Part shown: positions 49,248 through 58,503 of the stretch, piece after piece | How positions within the stretch are numbered: the stretch's first letter is position 1 | Layout of the letters: each line of letters starts with the position of its first letter | Assembly: GCA_963794955.1 (NCBI GenBank) | Contig: CAWCGF010000040.1 | Location: 124,001 to 188,000, forward strand | DNA length: 64,000 nucleotides | Source of the DNA: JAFDVL01 sp963794955 | Lineage (GTDB): Bacteria; Acidobacteriota; Blastocatellia; RBC074 | Reading direction: 5' to 3' | Notes under the pieces: model-generated | The model's database searches: none | Told to the model about the DNA's origin: nothing | The model's input: only the letters and a program-made list of their open reading frames with translations | Position numbers and translations under genes: made by a program

Positions 49248-50711
49248 ATGAGTCCACGTCATTTTCATTTAATCGGAGTTTGTGGCACCGCGATGGCTTC
49301 GCTGGCCGGGATGCTCAAAGCGCAAGGACATCGCGTTACGGGTTCGGACAAAGCGTTTTATCCGCCGATGTCGGAAGAGTTGGTCAAGCTCGGCATCGAA
49401 ACCTTTGTCGGCTTTGACGCGAAAAATCTGGAGCCTGCGCCGGATGTCGTCGTTGTGGGTAACGCGACTTCGCGTGGCAATGTCGAGATTGAGCATGTGC
49501 TGAACCACAAGCTGAATTACGCTTCGATGAGCGAGGTCATGCGGGAAAACTTCATTCGCGGACGCCATTCGGTTGTTGTCGCCGGAACGCACGGCAAAAC
49601 GTCTACGACTTCGATTTTGGCGTGGGTGATGGAAGTTGGGAACTTTGATCCGTCGTTTCTTATCGGCGGCGTAGCCGAGAATTTTGGCTCTAGTTTTAAG
49701 GTCTCAGACTCGAACTATTTTGCGATTGAAGGCGACGAATACGACACGGCGTTTTGGGACAAGCGCCCGAAATTTTTGAGCTATTTGCCCGACACGGTGA
49801 TTCTGAACAACATTGAGTTCGACCACGCTGACATTTACGAAAACCTCGAAGCCGTCAAAAAACAGTTCCGCTTACTGGTGAATTTAGTCCCGAGCGGCGG
49901 TCGCCTGATCGCGGGGTGGGATTCGCCCGTCGTGCGCGAAATCGTGACGATGCCGATTGCCCCGCAAGGCGTGTGGTGCCCGATTGAGACGTTTGGGATA
50001 GACGACACGGAAGCGAAATGGGGCGCGAAAGATATTCTATTCACGCCCGAAGGTACGCATTTTACCGTGCTGTGCGAAGGCAAAGAAGTGATGGACGTGC
50101 GTACGCCGTTGGCCGGAAAATTCAACGTGCGGAATTGCCTGGCCGTCATTGCAACAGCAGAAAGCCTGGGCATTGATCGCAAGTTAGTTGCAGAAGCTTT
50201 GGCGACCTTCAAATCCGTCAAGCGCCGGATGCAGGTGCGCGGTGTGGTCAACGGCATCACAGTGATTGATGATTTTGCGCATCATCCGACGGCGATCAGA
50301 GAAACGCTTGAGGCAGTGCAGCAAAAATATCCTCATCAGCGCATTGTCGCCGTGTTTGAGCCGCGTTCGTGGACGACACGCAAAAGGATTTTCCAAGACG
50401 AATATCCGAAATCATTCACGCCTGCTGAATACGTGATTCTGGCACCGATTTTTGAAGCGCATCGCCTTGCCTCCGACGACCTATTGTCCGTGCCGCAAGT
50501 GATTGAAGACTTGCAAACGCGCGGCAAAATGGCCTTTGAAATTGGTGGGGCTGATTCGAATGCGAGCGCCGATGCAATTGTTCAGCATCTCGCCCCGGAA
50601 TTGCGCAGTGGCGATGTTGTGATGATTATGTCAAATGGCGGATTTGGCGGGATTCATCAGAAGTTGCTGGGTGCGATAAAGATTGACGAGATTACGAAAC
50701 ATGTGGAATGA
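49248..50711 (+). CDS. mpl: UDP-N-acetylmuramate:L-alanyl-gamma-D-glutamyl-meso-diaminopimelate ligase
   Basis: Recycles the cell-wall tripeptide by ligating it to UDP-MurNAc. The 487-residue protein is of Mur-ligase type: HLIGVCGTAMASLAGMLKAQ, then VVVAGTHGKTSTTSILAWV (ATP P-loop), FAIEGDEYDTAFWDKRPKFL, NIEFDHADIYENLEAVKKQF and VIDDFAHHPTAIRETLEAVQ. EGDEYDTAFWDKRPKF is the Mpl-specific version of the segment, unlike MurC. It implies a diaminopimelate peptidoglycan. It starts a plus-strand block with weak ribosome-site signal. Confidence 0.96.
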   Translation: MSPRHFHLIGVCGTAMASLAGMLKAQGHRVTGSDKAFYPPMSEELVKLGIETFVGFDAKNLEPAPDVVVVGNATSRGNVEIEHVLNHKLNYASMSEVMRENFIRGRHSVVVAGTHGKTSTTSILAWVMEVGNFDPSFLIGGVAENFGSSFKVSDSNYFAIEGDEYDTAFWDKRPKFLSYLPDTVILNNIEFDHADIYENLEAVKKQFRLLVNLVPSGGRLIAGWDSPVVREIVTMPIAPQGVWCPIETFGIDDTEAKWGAKDILFTPEGTHFTVLCEGKEVMDVRTPLAGKFNVRNCLAVIATAESLGIDRKLVAEALATFKSVKRRMQVRGVVNGITVIDDFAHHPTAIRETLEAVQQKYPHQRIVAVFEPRSWTTRKRIFQDEYPKSFTPAEYVILAPIFEAHRLASDDLLSVPQVIEDLQTRGKMAFEIGGADSNASADAIVQHLAPELRSGDVVMIMSNGGFGGIHQKLLGAIKIDEITKHVE

Positions 50712-50788
50712 ATGGAACAACGGAAAATCAGGTTTTGTAACGGAAAACAAACACAGGTTATTTAATCAATTTCCAGAGGAAGAAATTT

Positions 50789-52258
50789 ATGAAGACAGTA
50801 AAAAATATAGTATTCCTTCTTTTGCTGGTTGCCTTACCCGCAATCGCACAACGACCAACCACGACGCGCAAACCTACACCGGCGCCGGAACCGGCAAAAA
50901 CTACGCCGCCGGAACAGCCGGAAACTAAGAATGATTTAAAGCTCACGACGCGCATGGCAATGGAGAGCTTCAATATGGATTCGACGGTGTACATCAAAGG
51001 TGAGCGCGAACGCACGGAGCAGATGTTGCCTGGCATGAATTTGCAAATGGTGACGATCAAGGAATGCGATTTGCGCCGCAATATTCAAATCAACGATTCG
51101 GCTAAGATTTATAGAATCGAGCCGTTTAGTGATGCGGCTAGTACGCCAGCAACCAGTGCGCCAAGAACGACTTCGACCGCGCCTCCGCCGTCAAATAAAC
51201 CTACGCGCAAAGGCGGGGTGGTGACGATCAACATCACGATGACGGATACGGGCGAGCGCAAGGATATGTTTGGCTATCAGGCGCGGCATTTGAAGATGGC
51301 GATGAGTTTTACCTCTTCGCCTGATGCTTGCTCTAAAGCACAAATGCGGATGGAAACGGATGGTTGGTACATTAATTTCCGTAATAACTTTAACTGTCAG
51401 GAAGAATACGTGCCGCGCGCGGCATTGGAACGTTCGGGGCGTTCCAAACCGGATTGTGTGGATGAATGGCGCTACAACGTACAGGGCAATGTGAAGATGG
51501 GCTACCCGGCAGATGTGACGATGACGATGTATGGCGAAAACGGCAAGCCTTTCACGATGCGACAGCAGATTCTGGAACTATCGCGCGCGAAGTTGGATCA
51601 GGCATTGTTTGAGATTCCACCGGGGTATCAGGAAGGCGATCCGTTTTCGGTAAAGGCGATGATGGGGGGATTGAATGTAGGTGCGCTCGGCAAAATGGCT
51701 GAAGCTGCAAGCCGCGAAAGCAATGTCAACACGGCAGCCATCGGCGCGAAAAAAGCGGGAGCGATTCGCCTGGGCGTGGTGCCGCCTGCGGCGCGCATTG
51801 GGCAAAACGACATTGCCAGCGCCGTGCGCAATTCGCTGATCCGCTACCTGAATGGCGGGGGGACGCTGGAAGTCGTGCCGCTCAATTCGCCGGCGGAAGC
51901 TGCGTCCAATCAATGCGATTTCGTGCTGACTTCATCGCTGAGTTATCAGGCCGGGAAGAGTGGCGGCGGATTCGGTGGTTTTATGAAGAAGGCCGGCCAA
52001 CTGGGGCAAATCGCATCGGGAAATATTCCCGGTTCCAGTGGTGGCGGTTCTTCCAATCCGCAATCCGCTGCCGAAGCTTCCGGCCAGATCAAGGCGAAAG
52101 ATGAAATCGGCTATGAATATCAACTGACGCGCGTGAATGGTTCAGCCGTGGCTTCCAACTCGATGAAACGCAAATCCAATTCGGACGGCGAAGATGTGAT
52201 CTCACCGCTATTGTCACAGGCAGCGGGAGAAGTTATGAAAGCGGTTTTGAAAAAATAA
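50789..52258 (+). CDS. Large exported protein, unrecognised
   Basis: A 489-residue exported protein with a signal peptide (MKTVKNIVFLLLLVALPAIA) and a Pro/Thr-rich stretch. An N-terminal beta-rich domain (STVYIKGERERTEQMLPGMN, FGYQARHLKMAMSFTS) recalls DUF4412-type proteins that report iron-related or surface lipoproteins. A C-terminal part has GAIRLGVVPPAARIGQNDIA and a Gly/Ser-rich region. Cys residues at DACSKAQ, FNCQEE and KPDCVDEW could make disulfides. No function can be assigned. GAGGAAG precedes ATG 50789. Confidence 0.65.
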   Translation: MKTVKNIVFLLLLVALPAIAQRPTTTRKPTPAPEPAKTTPPEQPETKNDLKLTTRMAMESFNMDSTVYIKGERERTEQMLPGMNLQMVTIKECDLRRNIQINDSAKIYRIEPFSDAASTPATSAPRTTSTAPPPSNKPTRKGGVVTINITMTDTGERKDMFGYQARHLKMAMSFTSSPDACSKAQMRMETDGWYINFRNNFNCQEEYVPRAALERSGRSKPDCVDEWRYNVQGNVKMGYPADVTMTMYGENGKPFTMRQQILELSRAKLDQALFEIPPGYQEGDPFSVKAMMGGLNVGALGKMAEAASRESNVNTAAIGAKKAGAIRLGVVPPAARIGQNDIASAVRNSLIRYLNGGGTLEVVPLNSPAEAASNQCDFVLTSSLSYQAGKSGGGFGGFMKKAGQLGQIASGNIPGSSGGGSSNPQSAAEASGQIKAKDEIGYEYQLTRVNGSAVASNSMKRKSNSDGEDVISPLLSQAAGEVMKAVLKK

Positions 52259-52327
52259 TGTACGACAGGCGGCCCGCCTGTCCAATCGTGAATAAGGTTG
52301 GAGACAGGCGGGCTGCTTGTCGTACAT
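52258..52327. repeat. Dispersed palindrome, word GACAGGCGGCCCGCCTGTC
   Basis: ATGTACGACAGGCGGCC then CGCCTGTC forms one hairpin, mirrored (with two mismatches) by GACAGGCGGGCTGCTTGTC, then GTACAT. It starts on the last base of the preceding stop codon and ends 11 bases before the next start, providing the GGAG that follows TACAT. Confidence 0.8.
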
Positions 52328-52337
52328 GGAGCGACAA

Positions 52338-52790
52338 ATGCGAAAAATAACGTATGCAATGGTGCTGCTTGGGGCGCTGTGGTGCTTCGGTTGCACCCGG
52401 CAGGCGCAAGCGCAAAACACGATGGCCGCGGATGAAACCTTTGTGGTCGAGTATTACTACAAAACCAAGTGGGGCTATGCCGATGAGTTTCTGCGATTGT
52501 TTCGCAAAAACCATTTGCCCGTGCTGCAAGAGCAGGTGAAATCAGGGCGCATCACGCGCCTGAAGCTGGAAAAAACACGGTATCACGCCACCGAAGACGG
52601 GCGGTGGGACTTTCGCGTGACGATAGTTTTCAAGAACGCGACAATCGCGTTTGGCCCCAGCCCCGAAGCCGAAATCATCAAGCGGCTGTATCCTGATCAG
52701 GACACGTTTAAGAAAGAAGAAGCGCGCCGCTTCGAGATTTTGGCCGCGCATTGGGATGTGCCTATTGCGACGTTGCCATTGGATCAATAG
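52338..52790 (+). CDS. Small exported lipoprotein
   Basis: A 150-residue protein with a lipobox-like WCFGC, so probably a lipoprotein. The mature part has EYYYKTKWGYADEFLRLFRK and RYHATEDGRWDFRVTIVFKN, a small alpha/beta (dimeric ferredoxin-like) domain. No clear homologue recognised. The Shine-Dalgarno GGAG derives from the edge of the upstream palindrome. Confidence 0.65.
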   Translation: MRKITYAMVLLGALWCFGCTRQAQAQNTMAADETFVVEYYYKTKWGYADEFLRLFRKNHLPVLQEQVKSGRITRLKLEKTRYHATEDGRWDFRVTIVFKNATIAFGPSPEAEIIKRLYPDQDTFKKEEARRFEILAAHWDVPIATLPLDQ

Positions 52791-52815
52791 CTACGAATAT
52801 TTTGTGGGATAAAAA

Positions 52816-53400
52816 ATGCCAAGCACCAAAGTCAGCCAGACGATTTTCCAAATCAAGATCACCCTGAAAGAAACCAAGCCGCCCATCTGGCGCAGAATCC
52901 AGGTGAAATCCAATACGCGGATGGATGATTTTCATCTGATTTTGCAGGAGGTGATGGGCTGGCACAACGGGCATTTGCATCAGTTCATCGTCGGCAAGCG
53001 TCCATTTCAGCAATTCATCGGAATGCAGGATGAAGATGCTTTTGGCGAAACGTTCGATGTGACGGACGAGACCCGTGTGAAGCTCAGCGACATCGTCACG
53101 GCGGAAAAGTTCAAGTTCACCTACGAGTACGATTTTGGCGATGGCTGGGAACATGAACTGCTGGTCGAAAAAATCCTCCTGGTTGATCCGAAGGTACGCT
53201 ATCCCCTTTGCCTGTCAGGCAAGTTACACTGCCCACCCGAAGACGTAGGCGGCGTTTGGGGCTATTATGATTTTCTCAACGCGATCAAAGATGAGACTCA
53301 TCTGGAACACGAAGACCAGTTGGAATGGGTCGGCGGAGATTTTGATCCAGCGCACTTCGATGTGGATGAAGTGAACCAGAGGCTGAGCACCGTTCGATAA
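52816..53400 (+). CDS. Plasmid pRiA4b ORF-3 family protein
   Basis: A 194-residue protein of the pRiA4b ORF-3 family, uncharacterised but widespread. FQIKITLKETKPPIWRRIQV, DDFHLILQEVMGWHNGHLHQ, FTYEYDFGDGWEHELLVEKI and CPPEDVGGVWGYYDFLNAIK are its hallmarks. The stop codon is directly followed by the recF start codon. Confidence 0.9.
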   Translation: MPSTKVSQTIFQIKITLKETKPPIWRRIQVKSNTRMDDFHLILQEVMGWHNGHLHQFIVGKRPFQQFIGMQDEDAFGETFDVTDETRVKLSDIVTAEKFKFTYEYDFGDGWEHELLVEKILLVDPKVRYPLCLSGKLHCPPEDVGGVWGYYDFLNAIKDETHLEHEDQLEWVGGDFDPAHFDVDEVNQRLSTVR

Positions 53401-54507
53401 ATGCACCTGTCACACCTTGAAGCCATTAACTTCCGCAACCTTTCCGGCGCGATAGATTTTTCCCCTGGCCTGAATGTCATCTACGGCGCTAATGCGCAGG
53501 GCAAGACGAACTGGCTGGAAGCCGTATATTTGCTCGGTACCACCAAATCCTTCAAAACTTCGCAACCGAAAGAGGCAATTCAGCACCAATCCGAAGAAGC
53601 AATTCTGCGCGGCACGATCATCAGCGGACAGCTATCGCGCGACATTCAATTGCTGCTCAGCCGCACCACGAAGCAGACATTTGTGAATGGCAAGCGGGAG
53701 GCGATTACGCGCTATTTGGGCGTCCTGGACGCGATTGCGTTCACCGCCGATGAGATGGAAGTCATTCGCGGTGGGCCGGAGTATCGTCGGCGCTTTGTGG
53801 ATCGCGGCCTGGTCAGTACGTTGCCTTCCTACCTCGGCACGTTGGCGGAATACAATCGCGTCCTGAAGCAGAAAAACAGCCTGCTCCGCTCCGCTTCTGA
53901 AGCCGATGACCCGACGAAGTTTTATGCCATGCTCGAACCCTGGAACGATCAATTGGTCGCGCTCGGCTCCGAAATTCACGCCGCGCGACTCGGCTATGTC
54001 GCAAGACTAAAAGCAGCGCTGCAACCACAGCTTTTCCAGCACGAATCCATCACTGTGCGTTACAAGTCCTCGCTGGAAGGGAAGGGCGATTTGGGGGATT
54101 ACCCGAAGCTGATGCGGGAGCGGTTAGAGCATCATTTGAAGAATGAGCTTGCCATCGGGTATGCGTTAGTCGGCCCACACCGAGATGATGTGGAGATATT
54201 ATCCGATGGGTACGATATTTCGCGGTTTGGCAGCTCTGGTCAGCAGCGATCCGCCCTCTTAATCCTTGATCTGGCACAGATGGTGGTTTACCATGCGGTT
54301 TTAGAAGATTACCCTGTTTTTATTGTGGATGACATTGATGCCGAACTGGATCGAAACCGCATTGAAATCCTGCTCGATACCCTCGAAGGGAACTCACAAG
54401 TTTTCATATCAACATCCAAACGCGCCATTGCTCAACACTACCGTGATCGTGCCGAAACCATCGAAATTGCAAACGGGAAAGTTGTCGCTAAAGAGATTAC
54501 AAATTAA
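53401..54507 (+). CDS. recF: DNA replication and repair protein RecF
   Basis: SMC-like ATPase that loads RecA at gaps. The 368 residues match RecF. Walker A is VIYGANAQGKTNWLEAVYLL, the RRFVDRGL segment, GPHRDDVEI and QRSALLILDLAQM follow, and Walker B is FIVDDIDAELDRNR. The ATG follows directly on the stop codon of the pRiA4b ORF-3 gene. recF-gyrB order is conserved near many bacterial origins, but dnaA and dnaN are absent here. Confidence 0.96.
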   Translation: MHLSHLEAINFRNLSGAIDFSPGLNVIYGANAQGKTNWLEAVYLLGTTKSFKTSQPKEAIQHQSEEAILRGTIISGQLSRDIQLLLSRTTKQTFVNGKREAITRYLGVLDAIAFTADEMEVIRGGPEYRRRFVDRGLVSTLPSYLGTLAEYNRVLKQKNSLLRSASEADDPTKFYAMLEPWNDQLVALGSEIHAARLGYVARLKAALQPQLFQHESITVRYKSSLEGKGDLGDYPKLMRERLEHHLKNELAIGYALVGPHRDDVEILSDGYDISRFGSSGQQRSALLILDLAQMVVYHAVLEDYPVFIVDDIDAELDRNRIEILLDTLEGNSQVFISTSKRAIAQHYRDRAETIEIANGKVVAKEITN

Positions 54508-54574
54508 AGCACGGAAACCTCAGAATCTGTGAAAAATACCCTCTCTGATGCTGTGAATTTCTGCTCTGCTAAGC

Positions 54575-54580
54575 TATAAT
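54575..54580 (+). promoter_or_regulatory. Consensus -10 box of the gyrB promoter
   Basis: TATAAT lies about 45 bases upstream of the gyrB ATG. The -35 region (TGTGAA, 17 bases upstream) is poor, so the promoter may depend on supercoiling or an activator. Confidence 0.45.
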
Positions 54581-54626
54581 AAGGCCATTAGTTTGCTAAG
54601 ATTTAGAGGAAAAAAGAAAATCAATT

Positions 54627-57600
54627 ATGAGTGAACCAAAACAGAAATACGGTGCCGAACAAATTACTGTGTTAGAAGGCCGCGATGCCGTGCGCAAACG
54701 CCCGGCGATGTATATCGGCTCCAACGGCGAAATGGGCTTGCATCACCTTGTTTATGAGATCGTAGATAACTCCGTAGACGAGGCGCTGGCGGGCTATTGC
54801 GACACAATCAATGTGACCATCCACCTGGATGATTCTGTCACGGTCGAAGACAACGGGCGCGGCATTCCGGTAGATATGCACCCACAGGAGAAACGCCCGG
54901 CGGCTGAGGTTGTGATGACCATCTTGCACGCGGGCGGTAAGTTCGATAGCAATGCGTACAAGGTTTCCGGTGGCTTACATGGAGTCGGCGCTTCGGTCGT
55001 CAACTTCCTCTCGGAATGGGTGCGTATGGAAATCAAGCGCGATGGCGGTGTTTACGAACAAGAGTATAAACAGGGAATTCCTGCGACGAAGTTGGTCCAG
55101 ACCGGTACGACCAAGAAAACCGGCACCAAACTTACGTTCAAGCCCGATTCTGAAATCTTCACGACGACCGAGTATAATTTTGAGAAGCTTTCTGAACGGC
55201 TACGCGAAAAAGCCTTCCTCAATAAAGGCATTCGCATCACGATTGTGGATGAGCGCGCTGATACCGAAAAGAAACACGAGTTTTATTACGAAGGCGGCAT
55301 CGCTGAGTTTGTCGCGCATCTCAACAAAAACAAAAACGTCTTGCACCGCGAACCCATTTACTGTGAAAAGGTTGATACCGGCGATGGCCTGACCATCGAA
55401 GTCGCGCTGCAATACAACGATGCGTACGACGAAAAAGTCTTTTCTTTTGCCAACAACATCAACACGGTAGACGGCGGGACTCATTTGTCCGGCTTCCGTT
55501 CAGCGGTTTCCAAGGTGATCAGCCGCTATGCCACGACATCAAATTTAATTAAAGATTTCAAGGGGCAATTAACCGGCGACGACGTGCGCGAAGGCTTAGT
55601 CGCCGTCATTTCCGTCAAGATTCCCCAGCCGCAGTTTGAAGGCCAAACCAAAGGCAAGCTGAATTCCGATGTCAAAGGACAGGTGGATTCATTCCTGTAT
55701 GAAAAGCTGAGTCAGCACTTTGAAGAAAACCCCACGGTTGCCAAACAAATCGTCGGTAAAGCGGTCGAAGCCGCTCGTGCCCGCGAGGCCGCTCGCAAAG
55801 CGCGCGAAATCGTCCGCAAAGGCGCATTGAGCGGGGGCGGCTTGCCCGGCAAGTTGGCGGATTGTGCCGAAAAAGACCCGGAAATTTGCGAGATATACCT
55901 TGTGGAAGGCGATAGTGCAGGCGGCTGTTTTTCAGGCGACACCCTCGTCGCTTTGGCTGATGGTCGTCATCTCAGTTTTACTGAAATCGTGGCTGAGCAA
56001 TCGTCTGGGAAAGAGCATTTCTGCTACACGATTCGCCGTGATGGGACAATTGGCTTAGAGCGCATCCTCAATGCTCGTGTGACCAAACGGGACGCTGAAG
56101 TGATTCGCCTTACGCTGGACAATGCAGAGCAGGTTGTTTGCACGCCGGATCATCAGTTCATGTTGCGAGACAAAAGCTATAAACGTGCCGAGCAATTGAC
56201 CGCGAAGGATTCTCTCATGCCGCTCTATCGCAAACTCTCTGACATTTCAGCGCCGAACATTACGATTGATGGTTATGAGATGGCTTGGGATCCGCGTTCA
56301 GATCGTTGGTTGTTCACACATGTCCTGGCGGATTGGTACAACCGTTGGCAAGGCGTTTATCAAGAAAAAGACGGCGATCATTGCCATCACGTTGATTTCA
56401 ATAAGTACAACAACAACCCAACTAATATTCAGCGACTGTCAAAAAATGCTCACTTGGAATTGCATCGTCAACAGGCAAGTCGAACGTTACATCGTCCAGA
56501 GGTGATTGAGAAATGTCGCGCGGTTCGTGAGAGCCAGGAGTACCGCCTCGCTATGAGTGCGCGAATGAAGCAGCCACAAACCAGAAAGCTTCTTTCTGAA
56601 CAGGCACAGGCGCAATGGGCTGACGAGGCTTACAAAGCGTATATGACTGAGAAATGGCGTGAGTTTTACGAGTCGAATGAAGACTATCGCCAACAAAATC
56701 GCGAGCAGCTTGCGCAGGCGCAACAGGAATATTGGAGCAGCGAAGAGAACCGTCAGGCTCAGGCTGAACGCACTCGAAACTATTTCGTATCAAATCCTGT
56801 CGCGCGTGAAGCGCACGCACAAATTGCCAAAGAACAATGGCAAGATGAGTCATTGTTGGAATGGCGGCGCGAGAAGACCAAAGAACAATGGACTCCGGAG
56901 TTTCGCGCCAAACGCAAAGCCGCACTCGAACAAACCTACTATCGCAAGACCCTCGCGGCACTCAAGCAAATTGAAGTTGAAAGAGGGGCTATTGATCAAG
57001 CGGCGTATCAAACTTATCGGCTGATGACGCGAGATAAAGCGTTACTGCGCTTTGATAAGTTTTGCGAACGGTATTTCAGTGGCGATCAACAAAAGGCTAT
57101 CGAGGCGGTCGCTAACTACAATCATCGCATCGTTTCTATCGAGAAATTAACCGAGCGAAAGGATGTCTATGATATTGAAGTCCCGCACACGCATAACTTT
57201 GCCTTAGCCAGTGGCATTTTCGTCCACAACAGCGCCAAGATGGGGCGCGACCGTCGCACGCAAGCAATCCTCCCACTTAAAGGCAAAATTCTGAACGTCG
57301 AAAAAGCCCGCTTCGACAAGATGCTCTCGCACGGCGAAATCAAAGCGATGATTACTGCGCTCGGCACTGGCATCGGCAAAGAGGATTTTGACATTAACAA
57401 GCTGCGGTATCATAAGATCATCCTCATGTCGGACGCGGACGTTGATGGTTCTCACATCCGCACGTTGTTGCTGACCTTCTTCTATCGCCAAATGCCGCAA
57501 TTGCTCGAACACAAAGTTGAGACAGTGGATGAAAATGGCGAACCCAAAACCGAGATGCGCAGCTATATTTACATCGCGCAGCCGCCGCTCTACAAAATCA

Positions 57601-58391
57601 AGAAGGGCAAGCAGGAACGCTACATCAAAGACGAGCGCGAGATGACGAAGTACTTGATGAAGAAGGCGACGGAAGATGTGCGCGTCACCATCAAGCAAAC
57701 CGAAGAAGTTATCGAAGGCGCGGCGCTCACGCATCTCCTGGAACGTCTGGTGGAATTCAACGGGTATTACAACAAGCTTGTCCGGCGTTTGCACGATAGC
57801 AAAATCGTAGACGCGGTGATGGAAGCCTTGAGCGGCAAAGATGGCTTGACGCATTACGGGCGCAAATTGCACACCATCTTCAAGAATGAAGAATTGCTCG
57901 GCAAAGTCGAAGCTGCGATTGCGGCGGCGGGCTTTTTGACCGAACTGACTTCGGACGAAGAGCATGGGCTTTCCGAAATTGAAGTACGTACCAACAACAA
58001 CGGCGGACACGTGCGCATTGATTGGGATTTGGCAACGCACGTGGAATTCCAACGCGCCGCAGAAATCTATCGCTCGCTGACGCCGCTGCACCGCCCGCCC
58101 TTTGTTGTTGGGGAAATCGAATTGGCCTCGCGTGAGGAGTTGCTGGATCATCTCATGTCTGTCGCTAAAAAGGATGTTCACATCCAACGCTACAAAGGCT
58201 TGGGCGAAATGAACCCGGAACAGCTTTGGGAAACGACCATGAATCCCGAAGCCCGTACGTTGTTGCAGGTCAAAATTGATGATGCGGTTGAGACCGACGA
58301 AATTTTCACCGTCCTGATGGGCGATCAGGTAGAGCCGCGCCGGAAATTCATCGAAGACAACGCACTGGATGTGAAGAATCTGGACGTGTGA
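54627..58391 (+). CDS. gyrB: DNA gyrase subunit B containing an intein
   Basis: ATPase subunit of gyrase, which introduces negative supercoils. The 1254-residue precursor splits into an N-extein (1-433: YIGSNGEMGLHHLVYEIVDN, LHAGGKFDSNAYKVSGGLHG), a 435-residue intein (434-868) and a C-extein (869-1254: SAKMGRDRRTQAILPLKGKI, LMSDADVDGSHIRTLLLTFF, RYKGLGEMNPEQLWETTMNP). The spliced product is 819 residues, normal for GyrB. The insertion site is inside YLVEGDSAGG/SAKMGRDRR, a conserved Toprim segment. The gene lies 119 bases after recF, with a TATAAT promoter. Confidence 0.97.
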   Translation: MSEPKQKYGAEQITVLEGRDAVRKRPAMYIGSNGEMGLHHLVYEIVDNSVDEALAGYCDTINVTIHLDDSVTVEDNGRGIPVDMHPQEKRPAAEVVMTILHAGGKFDSNAYKVSGGLHGVGASVVNFLSEWVRMEIKRDGGVYEQEYKQGIPATKLVQTGTTKKTGTKLTFKPDSEIFTTTEYNFEKLSERLREKAFLNKGIRITIVDERADTEKKHEFYYEGGIAEFVAHLNKNKNVLHREPIYCEKVDTGDGLTIEVALQYNDAYDEKVFSFANNINTVDGGTHLSGFRSAVSKVISRYATTSNLIKDFKGQLTGDDVREGLVAVISVKIPQPQFEGQTKGKLNSDVKGQVDSFLYEKLSQHFEENPTVAKQIVGKAVEAARAREAARKAREIVRKGALSGGGLPGKLADCAEKDPEICEIYLVEGDSAGGCFSGDTLVALADGRHLSFTEIVAEQSSGKEHFCYTIRRDGTIGLERILNARVTKRDAEVIRLTLDNAEQVVCTPDHQFMLRDKSYKRAEQLTAKDSLMPLYRKLSDISAPNITIDGYEMAWDPRSDRWLFTHVLADWYNRWQGVYQEKDGDHCHHVDFNKYNNNPTNIQRLSKNAHLELHRQQASRTLHRPEVIEKCRAVRESQEYRLAMSARMKQPQTRKLLSEQAQAQWADEAYKAYMTEKWREFYESNEDYRQQNREQLAQAQQEYWSSEENRQAQAERTRNYFVSNPVAREAHAQIAKEQWQDESLLEWRREKTKEQWTPEFRAKRKAALEQTYYRKTLAALKQIEVERGAIDQAAYQTYRLMTRDKALLRFDKFCERYFSGDQQKAIEAVANYNHRIVSIEKLTERKDVYDIEVPHTHNFALASGIFVHNSAKMGRDRRTQAILPLKGKILNVEKARFDKMLSHGEIKAMITALGTGIGKEDFDINKLRYHKIILMSDADVDGSHIRTLLLTFFYRQMPQLLEHKVETVDENGEPKTEMRSYIYIAQPPLYKIKKGKQERYIKDEREMTKYLMKKATEDVRVTIKQTEEVIEGAALTHLLERLVEFNGYYNKLVRRLHDSKIVDAVMEALSGKDGLTHYGRKLHTIFKNEELLGKVEAAIAAAGFLTELTSDEEHGLSEIEVRTNNNGGHVRIDWDLATHVEFQRAAEIYRSLTPLHRPPFVVGEIELASREELLDHLMSVAKKDVHIQRYKGLGEMNPEQLWETTMNPEARTLLQVKIDDAVETDEIFTVLMGDQVEPRRKFIEDNALDVKNLDV
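55926..57230 (+). other. GyrB intein with HNH endonuclease and helical repeat region
   Basis: A self-splicing protein insert of 435 residues. It begins with Cys (block A CFSGDTLVALADG), has block B VVCTPDHQFML (Thr73, His76), and ends with block F/G VYDIEVPHTHNFALASGIFV plus His-Asn, next to Ser of the C-extein. At about 151-180 an HNH-type motif (DHCHHVDFNKYNNNPTN) marks a homing endonuclease; no LAGLIDADG motif. Between about 190 and 350 lie several imperfect repeats rich in Trp, Glu and Gln (QWADEAYK, KWREFYESNEDY, YWSSEENRQ, QWQDESLLEW, QWTPEFRAKR), possibly modular DNA-binding repeats. Confidence 0.93.
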
Positions 58392-58411
58392 TGTTGGTCG
58401 GTTTGTCCTGA

Positions 58412-58501
58412 AAATGTAGAGCCAACTTTCCAGTTTGCTCCTGTTTCCCCAAGCACTGCCTTGTGGCGACCGGAGCAAACTGGAAAGTTGGCTCTACATT
58501 T
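58412..58501. repeat. Dispersed palindrome, perfect 30-base outer arms
   Basis: AAATGTAGAGCCAACTTTCC and onward to TTTGCTCC is exactly mirrored by GGAGCAAACTGG through CTCTACATTT. Within each arm the self-hairpin is imperfect (GCCAACT against AGTTTGC) yet both arms carry the same substitution, so the outer symmetry is kept. It occupies the gap between convergent gyrB and the subtilase gene. Confidence 0.85.
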
Positions 58502-58503
58502 GG

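Noticed and set aside
54508..54626. Replication origin between recF and gyrB
   Set aside because: There is no DnaA-box cluster, the gap is only 119 bases, and dnaA and dnaN are absent.
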